In this document: piece after piece, positions 31,725 to 41,821 of the stretch | Position numbering within the stretch: the first letter of the stretch is position 1 | How the letters are laid out: the number at the start of each line of letters is the position of its first letter | Source of the DNA: Phoma sp. XZ068 | Taxonomy: Eukaryota; Ascomycota; Dothideomycetes; Pleosporales; Didymellaceae | Direction of reading: 5' to 3' | Assembly (NCBI GenBank): GCA_004835665.1 | Contig: RBKR01000002.1 | Coordinates: 1-64,000 of the forward strand | Length of the DNA stretch: 64,000 nucleotides | Translations under genes and position numbers: made by a program | The notes under the pieces: generated by a model | The model's database searches: none | Told to the model about the DNA's origin: nothing | The model's input: the letters and a program-made list of their open reading frames with translations, nothing else

Positions 31725-32759
31725 TTACATAGTAGACCTAAGCTTCTCTGCAACCGTATCCTCGCTCAACTTCCACAACCGTTGCGCCTTTTCAGTGCTA
31801 ATTGCGTACGGTGGCGCTTCCATAATCTGGCAATCATTCAAAAACACGCCCTTCTCTGGTGCCAGGCCGCGGTCCAGTGCCGCTGTCAAGACGGTCGCAG
31901 CGCCTTGATCGATGTCCTTATTGAATGAAATTTTCAGGTTTGCCCTCTGCTCTTCAGTCATGGAACCTAGCACCTTCTTTGCTGCTCTACTTTGCACGCC
32001 GCCAGGGTGGAGTGCGAAAGCATAGATGCCTTCGCTGGCGAAGAGAGTGTTCCAATGTACCACGAAGAGCGCGTTTGCCGTTTTGCTTTGTCCGTATGCA
32101 ACCTCCGCGTCGTAGCCTTCGTGTTTGTCAATTCCCAACAGTTCCTTAAGAATTCCCCAGTTTGGCGCCTCTTCCTCTGCCAAGGACTTGCCTTCCAGGT
32201 TGTAGTCTGAAAAACGGAAGGGTGACACGAGCAGGGCGAGGCTACTCACTACAACAACACGAGTGTCACCCAGCGCGGATCCTCGAGCTGCAACACGGAG
32301 CTTGGGAATCAGGGTGGTTACGAAAAGAAAGTGACCGAGGTGGTTGACGCCAAAATTTGATTCAAGGCCATCGAGCGTGAACGTACGTGGGCCGTGGAAT
32401 GCCCCGCCGGCATTTGCGACCACAATATCGATTTTTGCGATCGCATCTATTGCAAGAATTTCGTTCGCGGAGCGGCGAGTAGCCTCAAGAGAATTGAGAT
32501 CTAGCTTATGAGGTCGAAAATTGACCGACGGATAATCAGTGGAAAGGGCATCGGTGATCAAGGATAGACGAGAATCATCTCGACCAGTGATGATGATCGT
32601 AGAAGCCCCCCCGTGGGCAAAAGCGCGAGCTATACCCTCCCCAATGCCGTCCTTAGACACACCAGTAATGAGGACAATCTTGTTTTGAGCTTGGGCAGCG
32701 TAGGTGCGCGCGACTTCAAGAGCGCTAGTTGTATCATCGAAAGTTGGGTTGGAGGCCAT
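31725..32759 (-). CDS. Short-chain dehydrogenase/reductase (retinol dehydrogenase-like)
   Basis: An intact intronless frame of 344 codons from the ATG at 32759 (MASNPTFDDTTSALEVAR); 14 more codons are open upstream but the sequence there is not family-like. The N-terminal Rossmann motif is ITGVSKDGIG (T-G-x3-x-G-I-G), the structural motif is ANAGG, and the catalytic pair is YGQSK (Y-x3-K), preceded by a VVSS serine strand. The following LHPGGV loop is typical of SDRs related to retinol dehydrogenases and WW-domain oxidoreductase. It reduces or oxidises a carbonyl/alcohol with NAD(P)H; the substrate is unknown. There is no targeting signal. It shares a 750-bp divergent promoter region with the Zn2Cys6 regulator at 33509. 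Confidence 0.88.
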   Translation of the reverse strand: MASNPTFDDTTSALEVARTYAAQAQNKIVLITGVSKDGIGEGIARAFAHGGASTIIITGRDDSRLSLITDALSTDYPSVNFRPHKLDLNSLEATRRSANEILAIDAIAKIDIVVANAGGAFHGPRTFTLDGLESNFGVNHLGHFLFVTTLIPKLRVAARGSALGDTRVVVVSSLALLVSPFRFSDYNLEGKSLAEEEAPNWGILKELLGIDKHEGYDAEVAYGQSKTANALFVVHWNTLFASEGIYAFALHPGGVQSRAAKKVLGSMTEEQRANLKISFNKDIDQGAATVLTAALDRGLAPEKGVFLNDCQIMEAPPYAISTEKAQRLWKLSEDTVAEKLRSTM

Positions 32760-33508
32760 GTTTAAGGGCGATGCAAAAGGCTCTTCTTTCTTGCTTCTCA
32801 AAAATTCGGTAACGTTGGTCGGCGGACTGAGCTGAGTTGGTTGTACATCTGTTCTACGAGAGGATACATAACTTTATATCCGCCTGATTGACCAAAGGAC
32901 CGATTGAAACAGCACTCAATGCATAGACCTGTTCGAGGGGATACCATGATGGGCTCCTATTGCGGACGAAATAATGTCCGTATGTCTTGAAGTCAACGAA
33001 CAATCATGTTCAGACAGGAAACGGTCTGCACTGCTTCAATAACGGCCGCCGTAAATACGATGCTCTTCCTAGATTTGCTGACAAGTCCTGACAAATTGAC
33101 TTCTCACGTATGCTGACACCATAACCACTACCAAGGGCAGCCCAAGCACTCTAACATATAAGGAATTAGACCGAGGGATATCTAATTAGTAATAAATTGC
33201 ACAAAGGTTTTAATACCTACGAAGATCCGGTAGGACACTTTCCAGTCATACTACGACAGTACAATGAGTACTACTAAGAGATCCACACAAATAACATAGT
33301 AAGATTCTACCTTGGTTCCTCGGCTTTTGCCTGTGAAGTTGACGCTAGTGTTTCGCCGGTACGAGCCAACCCAGACGTCCCGTTGATTGGCCAATTTGAC
33401 CGAGGTCGTTCGTTCAGCATCAACACACCCTGCTTTATTTGCCGTCGTCCAAAACTCACCTGAAGGTACAGGTTCCTCGGCCCTGTTCGTTTGCTTCCGG
33501 CTACCAAG
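32760..33508. promoter_or_regulatory. Divergent promoter region with two GGTTCCTCGG repeats
   Basis: This 749-base interval separates the SDR gene (minus) from the Zn2Cys6 regulator (plus). It contains GGTTCCTCGG twice, with CCTCGG cores at 33318-33323 and 33475-33480, about 190 and 34 bases before the regulator's ATG. CCTCGG is the core recognised by the FarA/CTF1 class of fungal fatty-acid regulators. Binding here is inference. Confidence 0.45.
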
Positions 33509-36006
33509 ATGCCCGTTGTACCCAGCGGAAAAGTTTCTCTACAGCCAAGGAAACGCGTCGCCGGAGCATGCGAATCATGCCATGCGCGGAAGGTCAGGTG
33601 TAGCCTTGCTCACACTGGCTCACCATGCATCAACTGCTCGCTTGATCGCCTCATATGTGAGCGACGGGTGACTAAGAAACGAAGGTGAGTAAGTGGGATG
33701 AAGACGACATGCAACCGAACAGGCTAATACATTTGTGCCAATGCTAGACAAGCGCCATATGCACCCGCAAGGCGGCTTCTCTGTGCTCTACCCTCGTCGA
33801 CTGATGGAGTCATTGCGTCACCAGATTCTCCTATGATGGAGCATGGCTGTGCCACAATTGTAGAGGTTGCGCCAGCTCCAGACTCGGGTCACTGTCCACA
33901 AGGTTCCGGTGCTATACTGGCTTCGACTGCTGAAGTTCGCGATAGTGGTAACATCGAAGCACCGTATAACCCCTTGACGGAGCATTTTAGTCATTATGGC
34001 GGGGAAAGCGGCATGGGTGCTTTGCATCCGAGCAACAGCGCATTGGAGGATCAGTACGCGCCGATCTACGGTATGCCAAACATATAACCCACCATCACCA
34101 CAATCTGGTTCTGACTATCGGTAACTAGGCGATCCCCGGGGAGTCTCCCTTGTGGCAGACATATGTGAACCACAGCGAAAAGACAAGAGCGGACATGGTT
34201 TCGTGCCTCGAATACACCCCTCGAATATAGACCCAGACACTCTCAACTACTTGCGAGTGAAAGGTGTATTCGAATTACCGACCGAAGAGGCCAGCGAGAT
34301 GATAATAAAGACATACTTTTCCTATGTACACCCCTTTTTTCCGGTAATTGAGGCGAAATCATTCATCGACAAATTTGAAACCACACGACACACGTTGAGC
34401 ATCCAATTGCTATGGAGTATATTCTTTGCTGCTGCCAACGTATGCATTCCCTTGTCGTATCTCTGGAATATTTTAATTAACTTGGTCGAAGTTTGCAACC
34501 GATGCTACCCTCCAAGCGACAGGGTTTACGTCTCGGAAAGAGCTGAAGCATTCCATGTATTCCAAAGCAAAGGTGAGGAACTTGTCCTCACGATTGAACC
34601 ACCTCGATGCATTTCAGAGCTACTAAACACTATTCAGGTTCTTTATGACGCGGAGTATGAGAAAAACAAGATAACTTTGATTCAGGCGGTACTCTTGATG
34701 GGTTTCTGGTACGCCGATACTGAAGACAAGACTGGTCCTTGGCACTGGAATGGTGTTGCCATAAGCCTGTGTCAGACAATTGGACTACACCGCGACCCTA
34801 GCACAAGTTCATCATACATCAAATCGATATCAACAGTTGACAGGAGGTTGTGGCAGCAACTCTGGTGGAGCTGCTTCTACCGTGAAACTTGGTTCTCTGC
34901 TGGCATGGGAAGACCAATGCGTATCCGCCTTGTTGATTGTAATACCAAGATGGCAGATCCAGAGGAAGCCGAGGAACATGTTAAGACTTTGTCCAAAAAC
35001 TTACGTAAGAAGTATTTCCCAGAGGGTCTGAGAGATATAGCCATATTGTGGAGACAATTTTTGAACCTTACGGTTATTTTGTCAAACATTCTACTACAGC
35101 AACAGCAAGCGGATCGTGTGCTGCCATCTGAATCCGAGGTGCAGGATACAGAAAGTCAAATTCGAGCTTGCTCCAGCCAGCAGGATGAAACCGCAGCCCG
35201 CAAACAGAGTAGTCTGACAAGATTGTACGGGTATCATCTTATGATCTATACGGAGTAAGTCGAATCTGTACAAGCTTACATATTGACTTTCTATTACTGA
35301 TATTTTGCTAAAAGATCCGTTTCTCTCATTCTGTACCGACCGTTTCTTCTCTGCGACTCAGCTGAACCACCCTCAATTAGTTGGAGTTCAATTGTTGAGC
35401 AAAGGACAAGATCTTCAGCAACGACTACCAATCAAATACTTAGTAGTATGATTAGTGCGGATATGATACACGTTTGCCAATCTATCATGTATGTTTACAC
35501 CAAGCAATTGTTATAGCAGAGTCTAACTGGCGTATAGATGCATTGCACTGGTTCCAACATTACAGATCCACCTTCTCGACTATGCTTCAAGCAAACCCAT
35601 AGTACAGCGAATGGGATTCCAACATCTTGAGCTGTGTATGATTGTAATTGAAGAGCTTAAGAAAACTCTTTTCGGTGCCGAGATACTGTACCGGATGTTC
35701 ACCAAGGCTCGAAAACAGATATCCGATCGGAGATCTTTGAGTACAGCGGCACTCGCTCCCCATGACGAATCCTTACCGGGGACAATCTCGACAGATCTCA
35801 TGACCGACGTGATACAGGATGACTATCAAATTTCCGAAGACACGTTCGATACACTGTCAGCAATATGGAATTCGGATGCTCTAATGACATCTTTTGGACT
35901 GATCTACGATTCGGAGTGAGTCTGCTGCGGAATTTGTTTACAATTTCTCATATCCGACATTGTAACAATGAAGTTTGCTAACTTTTACAGACACCTATGG
36001 TCTTAG
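33509..36006 (+). CDS. Zn2Cys6 transcription factor, CTF1/cutinase-regulator type
   Basis: Exons 33509-33684, 33748-34070, 34129-35254, 35315-35488, 35538-35915 and 35991-36006, all with GT-AG introns and matching phases, give 730 residues. The last intron (75 nt, branch TGCTAAC) is optional: without it the frame stops at 35919 (726 residues). The N-terminus carries the Zn2Cys6 cluster CESCHARKVRC...PCINCSLDRLIC (C-x2-C-x6-C-x8-C-x2-C-x6-C) flanked by basic residues (QPRKR, RRVTKKRR). A fungal-specific transcription factor domain follows (YFSYVHPFFPVIEAKSF; then DKTGPWHWNGVAISLCQTIG). The cluster spacing resembles cutinase transcription factor 1 and FarA-like regulators, which act in the nucleus on fatty-acid genes. 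Peroxisomal beta-oxidation genes lie directly downstream. Confidence 0.85.
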
Positions 36007-36160
36007 TTGATAGTTTGTTTTACCAAGGTACTGGCATATGAAATCTTGTCATCCTTGACAAGAAAGGTTCTAAAAGGTAACAAAAGCTTAGATTGCACTT
36101 CTAAGTACACTTGCGACATGGACCACGAGATGAGGATCCCACCCTGTATTTGACCCAGCA

Positions 36161-37031
36161 TCACAATTTATGTTTCTTCTGGCCAGTCATGATCTTCTTC
36201 ATTTCCGCTTGCGGGATTCCTTCAGCAAATCGCTTGACACCCGTGAACAGTTCGTCCAGAGCCTGGCTTTCCTGTTCTCGAATAAGAGATCGTCGCATAA
36301 TGCGCTTTGTTTCGAGAACACTGGAAGGAACCAGGTGTGGTCCAAAGGCCTCCTTGACGTCTTCCAACACGCGGACTCTGAAGTCTTGGTCGTCTTTGGC
36401 GGGTATAAGACTGTTTACAAAGCCAGCAGCTCTGAGCTCCTCTGCTGTAATCTTCCTGCCTTTGAGCAAAGCCTCATTTGCCAGCCCCAAGCCCATTCTG
36501 CGCATGAAAGCTGTGCTAGCTCCGCCCTCGGAGACAAGGCCAAGAGTGCCAAAGGGCGTAAGAAGATACGCTTGCGGGACCGCATAGATGAAGTCGGCGT
36601 GCGAGATTAGAGCGGCTGACAGCCCAAGCACAGGTCCGTTGAGTGCGCATACGAGAATTTTGGAGTGCGAGAAGAATGCACTCGGAACATCGATGGTGTT
36701 GTTGACAAGGGCAGGGAGCCATGCTCTTCGTGGTTCGTCCTCATTAGGCTTAGTAGCCGTTGCTGTACTTGCTTGGAGGTCCGCACCTCTTGCAAAACGT
36801 CAGCTGGAGTCTTAGTGTTGGCAGTGTGATGCAAACGCACGCGGAAAAGAATCGGCCTGTACCAATGATCAAGGTCACAAGCGTGTCTGGATGGGCGTCT
36901 GCTTCTCTGAGGAGACTACCTAGGCGATAAAATAATGATGTAGAGAGTGCGTTCAGCTTCTTTGGTAAATTCAAAGTGATGATACTGATGTTTCCTTCAA
37001 CCACCAAAGTGATACCGTTTTTGTCAGACAT
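36161..37031 (-). CDS. Peroxisomal enoyl-CoA isomerase/hydratase (ECI1-like)
   Basis: Two exons (37031-36841 and 36788-36161) joined by a 52-nt GTGCGT...AAG intron give 272 residues. The junction restores RFFSAGADL, the crotonase oxyanion-hole motif. The second half has LGLSAALISHADFIYA, then FGTLGLVSEGGAS with the Glu expected of delta3,delta2-enoyl-CoA isomerases. The C-terminus is KKHKL, a peroxisomal type 1 targeting signal. The enzyme moves 3-cis/trans double bonds to the 2-trans position so that unsaturated acyl chains can enter beta-oxidation. It is divergent from the dienoyl-CoA reductase-like gene starting at 37383, and the two share a 351-bp promoter. The regulator at 33509 ends just past its 3' end. 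Confidence 0.88.
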
Positions 37032-37382
37032 GGCGGAAAAGCTGTTTTGCGAGATTATTGAGGAAGCACATATGATAGGTTATGACAATGCGAGGAGCAC
37101 TTATATGTAATATCGAGGGTGCGTGGCCGGCGCATCATGCATCATGCTTGGCTTCTTACCGAGGTGTTTCGGTACCGGATGAGCTATTCTCTTCCACTGC
37201 ATTCAAAGTTGGGTAGCTGGCATTGAAATCAATATATTGAACTGTGTGTTTCCATGCTTAGCCGAGGTTAGATGACCCAGTCTGTACATTCACATTGATA
37301 GAATCAAAAGAATGTAGTTGTGGCATTTGCGCACCAATTCGAGCAGACACCAACCACACAACCCAGGCCTACAAATCTTAAC
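37032..37382. promoter_or_regulatory. Shared promoter of isomerase and dienoyl-CoA reductase with two CCGAGG sites
   Basis: The 351 bases between the two divergent ATGs contain CCGAGG at 37159-37164 and 37262-37267. CCGAGG is the reverse complement of CCTCGG, the established core for FarA/FarB and CTF1-type activators of fatty-acid utilisation genes. The sites lie 128 and 231 bases before the isomerase start, and 219 and 116 bases before the reductase start. Co-regulation by a fatty-acid-responsive factor is inferred. Confidence 0.5.
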
Positions 37383-38563
37383 ATGTCCGGTGAAAGAAGC
37401 AGCTACCTCAGCGACGTTTGGAAGAATGGCATCTTTTTTAAGTATTTTACCTGGGTGAGGCGATCCTTGCTGACAATAAGTTCCAGTAAACAAAGTCGTC
37501 TTCTGTACTGGCGGCGGGGGGTTTATATGCAGTGCCCAGGTGCGTGCTCTTGTATACCTTGGTGCCAACGCCTGTATTGTTGGCCGTGATGAGGAAAAGA
37601 CACGCTGTATGGCGCAAGACATTGAAAGTGCACGAGAAGGCTCTAGGGTGCTCTCTATAGCGGTCGATGTGAGGAAAGCAGAAGATATGGCCGCCACAGC
37701 AGACATTTGCAACACTGAGCTCGGAGATATTGACTTCTTCATGTAAGAAATCATTACTTGGAACAAAAGCCAGCCCGACTGATACATACAGTGCCGGGGC
37801 AGCAGGCAACTTTCTTGCATCGATGAACCAGCTTTCACCGAGCGCCTTCAAATCTGTCATAGACATTGACGTTCTTGGCTCATACAACATTGTAAAGGCC
37901 ACTCTTCAATACCTCGCCAAGTCTGCGGCAGCGCATCGAACGCCTTCTGGGGATGCTCATCCCAACGGTACAGGAGGTCGTATCATTTTCGTTTCTGCAA
38001 CTCTTCACTATGCTGGACAGCCAATGCAAACTGACGTCATGGCCGCTAAGGCTGGAGTTGACGCACTCAACACTTCTCTAGCAGTTGAGCAAGGACCCCG
38101 AAGAATTACAAGCAACGTCATCGCTCCGGGTAGCATCGCCGATACTGAAGGGCTCAGCAGGTTGACAAAGAAGGGCCAGGATCCGATCAGGAATAAATTC
38201 ATCCCGGTTGGTAGTTGTGGTACCGTCAGAGACATCGCGGATGCGACTATCTACTTGTTCAGCTCAGCAGGATCGTACGTCAACGGGGATATCTTGGTTG
38301 GTATGATGCGCTGAGACTGCTCAAAATTCTAATTTTGCTGACCGTGTATAGTCGATGGAGGAGCATGGCACATGCCCCATACGCAAGCTGGGTTTGACTG
38401 GGAGTATCCGGACTTTCTTCTTCCTGATGAAGTTGTTACTGGCGTCAAAGTACCAAAAGAGCCAAGATTTGAACAGCACAAAACATCTGCTTGTAGAAAA
38501 ACGATTTTGCTGCGAAAGATAGTGTGTTGTATCGACTTTAAGTATGACAATCTACTAGTGTGA
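37383..38563 (+). CDS. Peroxisomal 2,4-dienoyl-CoA reductase-like SDR, 5' end irregular
   Basis: Exons 2-4 are clear: about 37487-37742, 37792-38300 and 38352-38563. They read KVVFCTGGGG (NADPH site), VYLGANACIVGRD, GAAGNFLASMNQLSPSAFKS, LGSYNIVKATLQYL and VVDGGAW, the pattern of fungal peroxisomal 2,4-dienoyl-CoA reductases, which act on polyunsaturated chains together with enoyl-CoA isomerase. As in that family the usual SDR Tyr is absent and Lys is kept (VMAAKAG). Exon 1 (MSGERSSYLSDVWKNGIF) belongs to the family, but its only good donor (GTATTT at 37442) leaves a one-base phase mismatch with exon 2; a T6 run just before it suggests a single-base insertion. The C-terminus runs about 30 residues past the expected end (KVPKEPRF) and has no PTS1. 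The gene may be recently inactivated, or the base may be a sequencing error. Confidence 0.72.
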
Positions 38564-39352
38564 TAGGGTTTGCATGCAGGGTAATTTTCGTGCTCAACGA
38601 TGCTTTGCTGCACCTGCGCGAATACTATGTTGTTCTTTGGTTACCAATGTTTATTACCACCCCGAGCAGTACAGCATAGTAGAAGAGATACTTTCTAACA
38701 AGGAGCCTATTGGACTTCCAACAACTTCGTAACGTGAAAATGCCTTGAGATTGATGGTCGTCCGGACCTGTACATATGGTCAAGCCGAGGTAGAATCAGC
38801 GTTGGTGATTGGTAGAAAACACCGACGCTGCAGCGGATGCACAGCCAGCATTCGTGATTGTCCCCTCGGTCAAGTCCTCACCCTGATCCACACCCAAGGT
38901 TTGTCCAATCCCGCTACATTCTATGTGTAGACAGTTCAACTCATAGCGAGCGTGGCAGATGAGCATTCAACACGCTAGCTGCAATGCCCTTTCGCGGTTC
39001 TTCTCTTCTCAAGAGCTGGCACGTGAAACATTCGATCAAACTTAAAATCTGACCTTAGAGCAGTCTTGTGTATTTCTTACATGGTCTATGAAATCTAAGA
39101 ATATCCAGGGGTTGCCAGGGCAGAGGTGACTGGATCATGGCCAAGAACATGTACCTCGGTACCAACGAGCTTTGCACTCAGGTTGTTTTGTGGTGTCCAT
39201 AAGAGAGCTCAGCTTTCTTAAATTCAATGTACAAACTTTCTTGCTTTCCAGAGGTCCAAAATCAGGTCAATGTTTTAGGATTGCTTTTCTAAACCTCCAG
39301 ATAGTCGAAGTGTTGCGTGTAACGCATTGTCTCTACACTACAGTCCAAACAA
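38564..39352. other. Gene-free spacer
   Basis: I see no coding signal between the reductase-like gene and the thioesterase relic. Confidence 0.45.
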
Positions 39353-40221
39353 TGGTTGGTCTGACCTACCTCGCCACAAGATCCTGGATTTGGCCATTTT
39401 GCATATTTCTCATTCTCAATTGAAGTGCGCTCCGTTCATATGGCATTTAAGTTCTAGAGCCTTTCCCCTAAATACAATCCTTAGCTAAAACTCTGCCAGT
39501 TCCGCTTCTTCCGCGCGCTCTGGAAAGGTATCCACCTTCACCGAAAGACCGCTCCTCGATTCCGATCCTATCAGATATTTCTGCCTACGATAAGCACTAT
39601 TCAAACGCCCCTCCTTGAAATAAATTCCAACTTGCATAAATCAAATTCGACTTTTTTCAGCGATTTGGGTGTTGCAAGGGCATATTATAGCGGTGTACTT
39701 CTTGGACCACTTTTCATGCCTCCGGCTGGTGGCAAAAGGTGCAATCTGATTGTGGGCGTATTCTCTTGCACATTCAAGCGCGAGATTAAGTGCTATGGAG
39801 GTTACGAGATGTATACGAAAGTTGCTGGTTGGGATGAGAAATGGGTATACATGGTGACGCACTTCGTAGAGCGTGGCAGAGCCAAGCCTGTCTCGCGGGA
39901 AAGAGGCTAGGAAATATGTAAAGCAGCCCGCAAGAATTGTGTTTGCATCTGCAGTTACTCGAATGGTGTGCAAGAGGGGTAGAATTACCGTGCCGCCAAT
40001 ACACGCGTTGGGCGAATGCGGGTTTCTTTGTGACACAGGAGTCGTGGCTGGCTTGTACAAGACGGAGGGTCTGAAATACCATATACATGAGGAACTTGAA
40101 TCTTGAAGGAAGAGGGACCTGCCTATTGTTCAGCTTCAGCAAGGGTGGGATAGGGTCCATGAGCTCTTCAATGAGCATGAAGCTGTTTTAGGAGCGTTTA
40201 CGGATCTACCTCTGGTAGCAT
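39353..40221 (+). pseudogene. THEM6-like (hotdog-fold) thioesterase, multiply frameshifted
   Basis: The pieces align in order with fungal THEM6-type thioesterases. MVGLTYLATRSWIWPFCIF (39353) opens it. After a one-base loss it reads LKCAPFIWHL, then an intron-like gap ends CTGCCAG at 39499. Next come FRFFRALWKGI, TPLLEINSNLHKSNSTFFSD, FSCTFKREIKCYGGYEMYTK and GWDEKWVYMVTHFVERG. A frame change near 39885-39905 leads to ARIVFASAVTRMVCKRGRI, and another near 40100 to QLQQGWDRVHELFNEHEAV, ending with a stop near 40219. At least three frameshifts make it non-functional. The family normally hydrolyses acyl-CoA or similar thioesters; specificity is unknown. Confidence 0.68.
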
Positions 40222-41821
40222 AACATTAGACTTAGAACTCATATGCATTGAATGGAATCTATCCAAATGTGGACATGTCTTCCATTGATGCGATTAGAGC
40301 TCACGGTCAGATCCAGCTCATCATACATGAGTCCAGCCCAGTCAGATCCGGCTTGCGATATTTAAGTGCGACTACAGCGCCTCACAAACTGGCAGCAAGA
40401 CCATGACCGACTTTAACATCTCATATCAGGTGGCTGGCCGACAGAGGGCTCTTTGCTTGCCTTTCTCGATGTGCTATTTCTGCATCACCCTACGAACCCT
40501 CCTGCCTACCACAACATTGGTGGCATCGCCAAAGACTACTGTACCCCCAAAGAACAAAGCAAGGGCGTCTGATTTGTACGATTTTGACACTGGCCCTGAC
40601 AATGACTTGAATGACACTGCTATTTATTATTACTTCAGCAGCAAGTTGAATTACGACAAAGACGACGAGATAGGCGGTCAAGGCAACATAAATTAACAAT
40701 TAGCCAATGAGTTTGGCAGCATCAGGACATCGGACTCGATTTACTGAAGTCGACAGAGTGCGTGTTTGAATTGGATACGCTTGCGTTCAAGTTGATCAAA
40801 GAGGCCGAGAGCTGAGCATGTCACCAGATCATGTCCTTACAACCATCATGCCTGATCAAGCTATCATGGACTGTTATCAACGCTATATCCCTAGCGACTT
40901 AAACATTAAGGCACTCTTCTTGTGTCGTGATAGTGCCTAAAACCTGGAAATCAAACGGTTATCCAGCAAGCGAAAACTGACACCAAGATCATGAAATGGG
41001 ATGAAGATGATGTGCCAGTAGAGTCAAAAAAGAGTGCTATGTTTGCCTGGCAAACTTTGGACACCATTATCGGTCGACCCATTCCACGCGTGTTGACACC
41101 CGCCGTAAATATATCCTTGGCATAGCCTCACCTGGTGCAGACCATTGTCACGTCGTGGGTCGAGGCACCGCCTTCGGTGCCGGCCGCGACCATCTGGTGC
41201 TTGTGAAGTAGATAGTAGATTGCGTTGGGACAAGGTGGTGAACGACTGTCCTAGTCTCCCTGATAGACCAAAACTACAACCCACTAATGGGGACATATTG
41301 TCCGACATTATATCCGCAAATATCGGTGCTGCATTCTGTATCTTAAATTTACGAGTAGATTTTCAAGTCTGCTTAAAGTAGCGATTGAGTTGATGGTAGG
41401 TGTGAACGTGTCTGGCGCGTGGTTCGAGCTGATCAGCGTATCTAATCGCAAAGGTCCGGCAAGCCGACCAGCTGGGCCAGCCCTGCGGAGACCCCTCGCC
41501 ACTCCACATGCTTGAACTGCTGCGAAAAGCCTATCGCAATCTCAACGTCTAGCGTCGCTCAGCTCAGATAGCATTTGAACACAGTCAATCAAGTGGTCGG
41601 GTTCTTGCTAGCGCACTCGCTGCGATGTCGGTAGATACAGGGATCGCTGCCCAATACGGGAGGATTGCTGATCTGATTTGTGGCTAAAGATAAGGACGTG
41701 AAGATAACGCACGCTTGCAATCGCATATGAGATGCAGTGCAGCCACCCCTGCCGAGCGCTGCGTTCACCTCTTATTTGCCTTGGCCAGTCCACATAGTGC
41801 TCTTCCAAGATCATCCCTATT
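40222..41821. other. Spacer upstream of the NCS1 permease
   Basis: A 97-codon frame at 40403-40696 (MTDFNISYQVAGRQRALC) matches nothing I know and has no support. The rest shows no gene. The final 300 bases must contain the permease promoter; no site is recognised with confidence. Confidence 0.45.

Noticed and set aside
40403..40696. 97-codon open frame as a gene
   Set aside because: No homology, no signal peptide, no intron support and no second copy.
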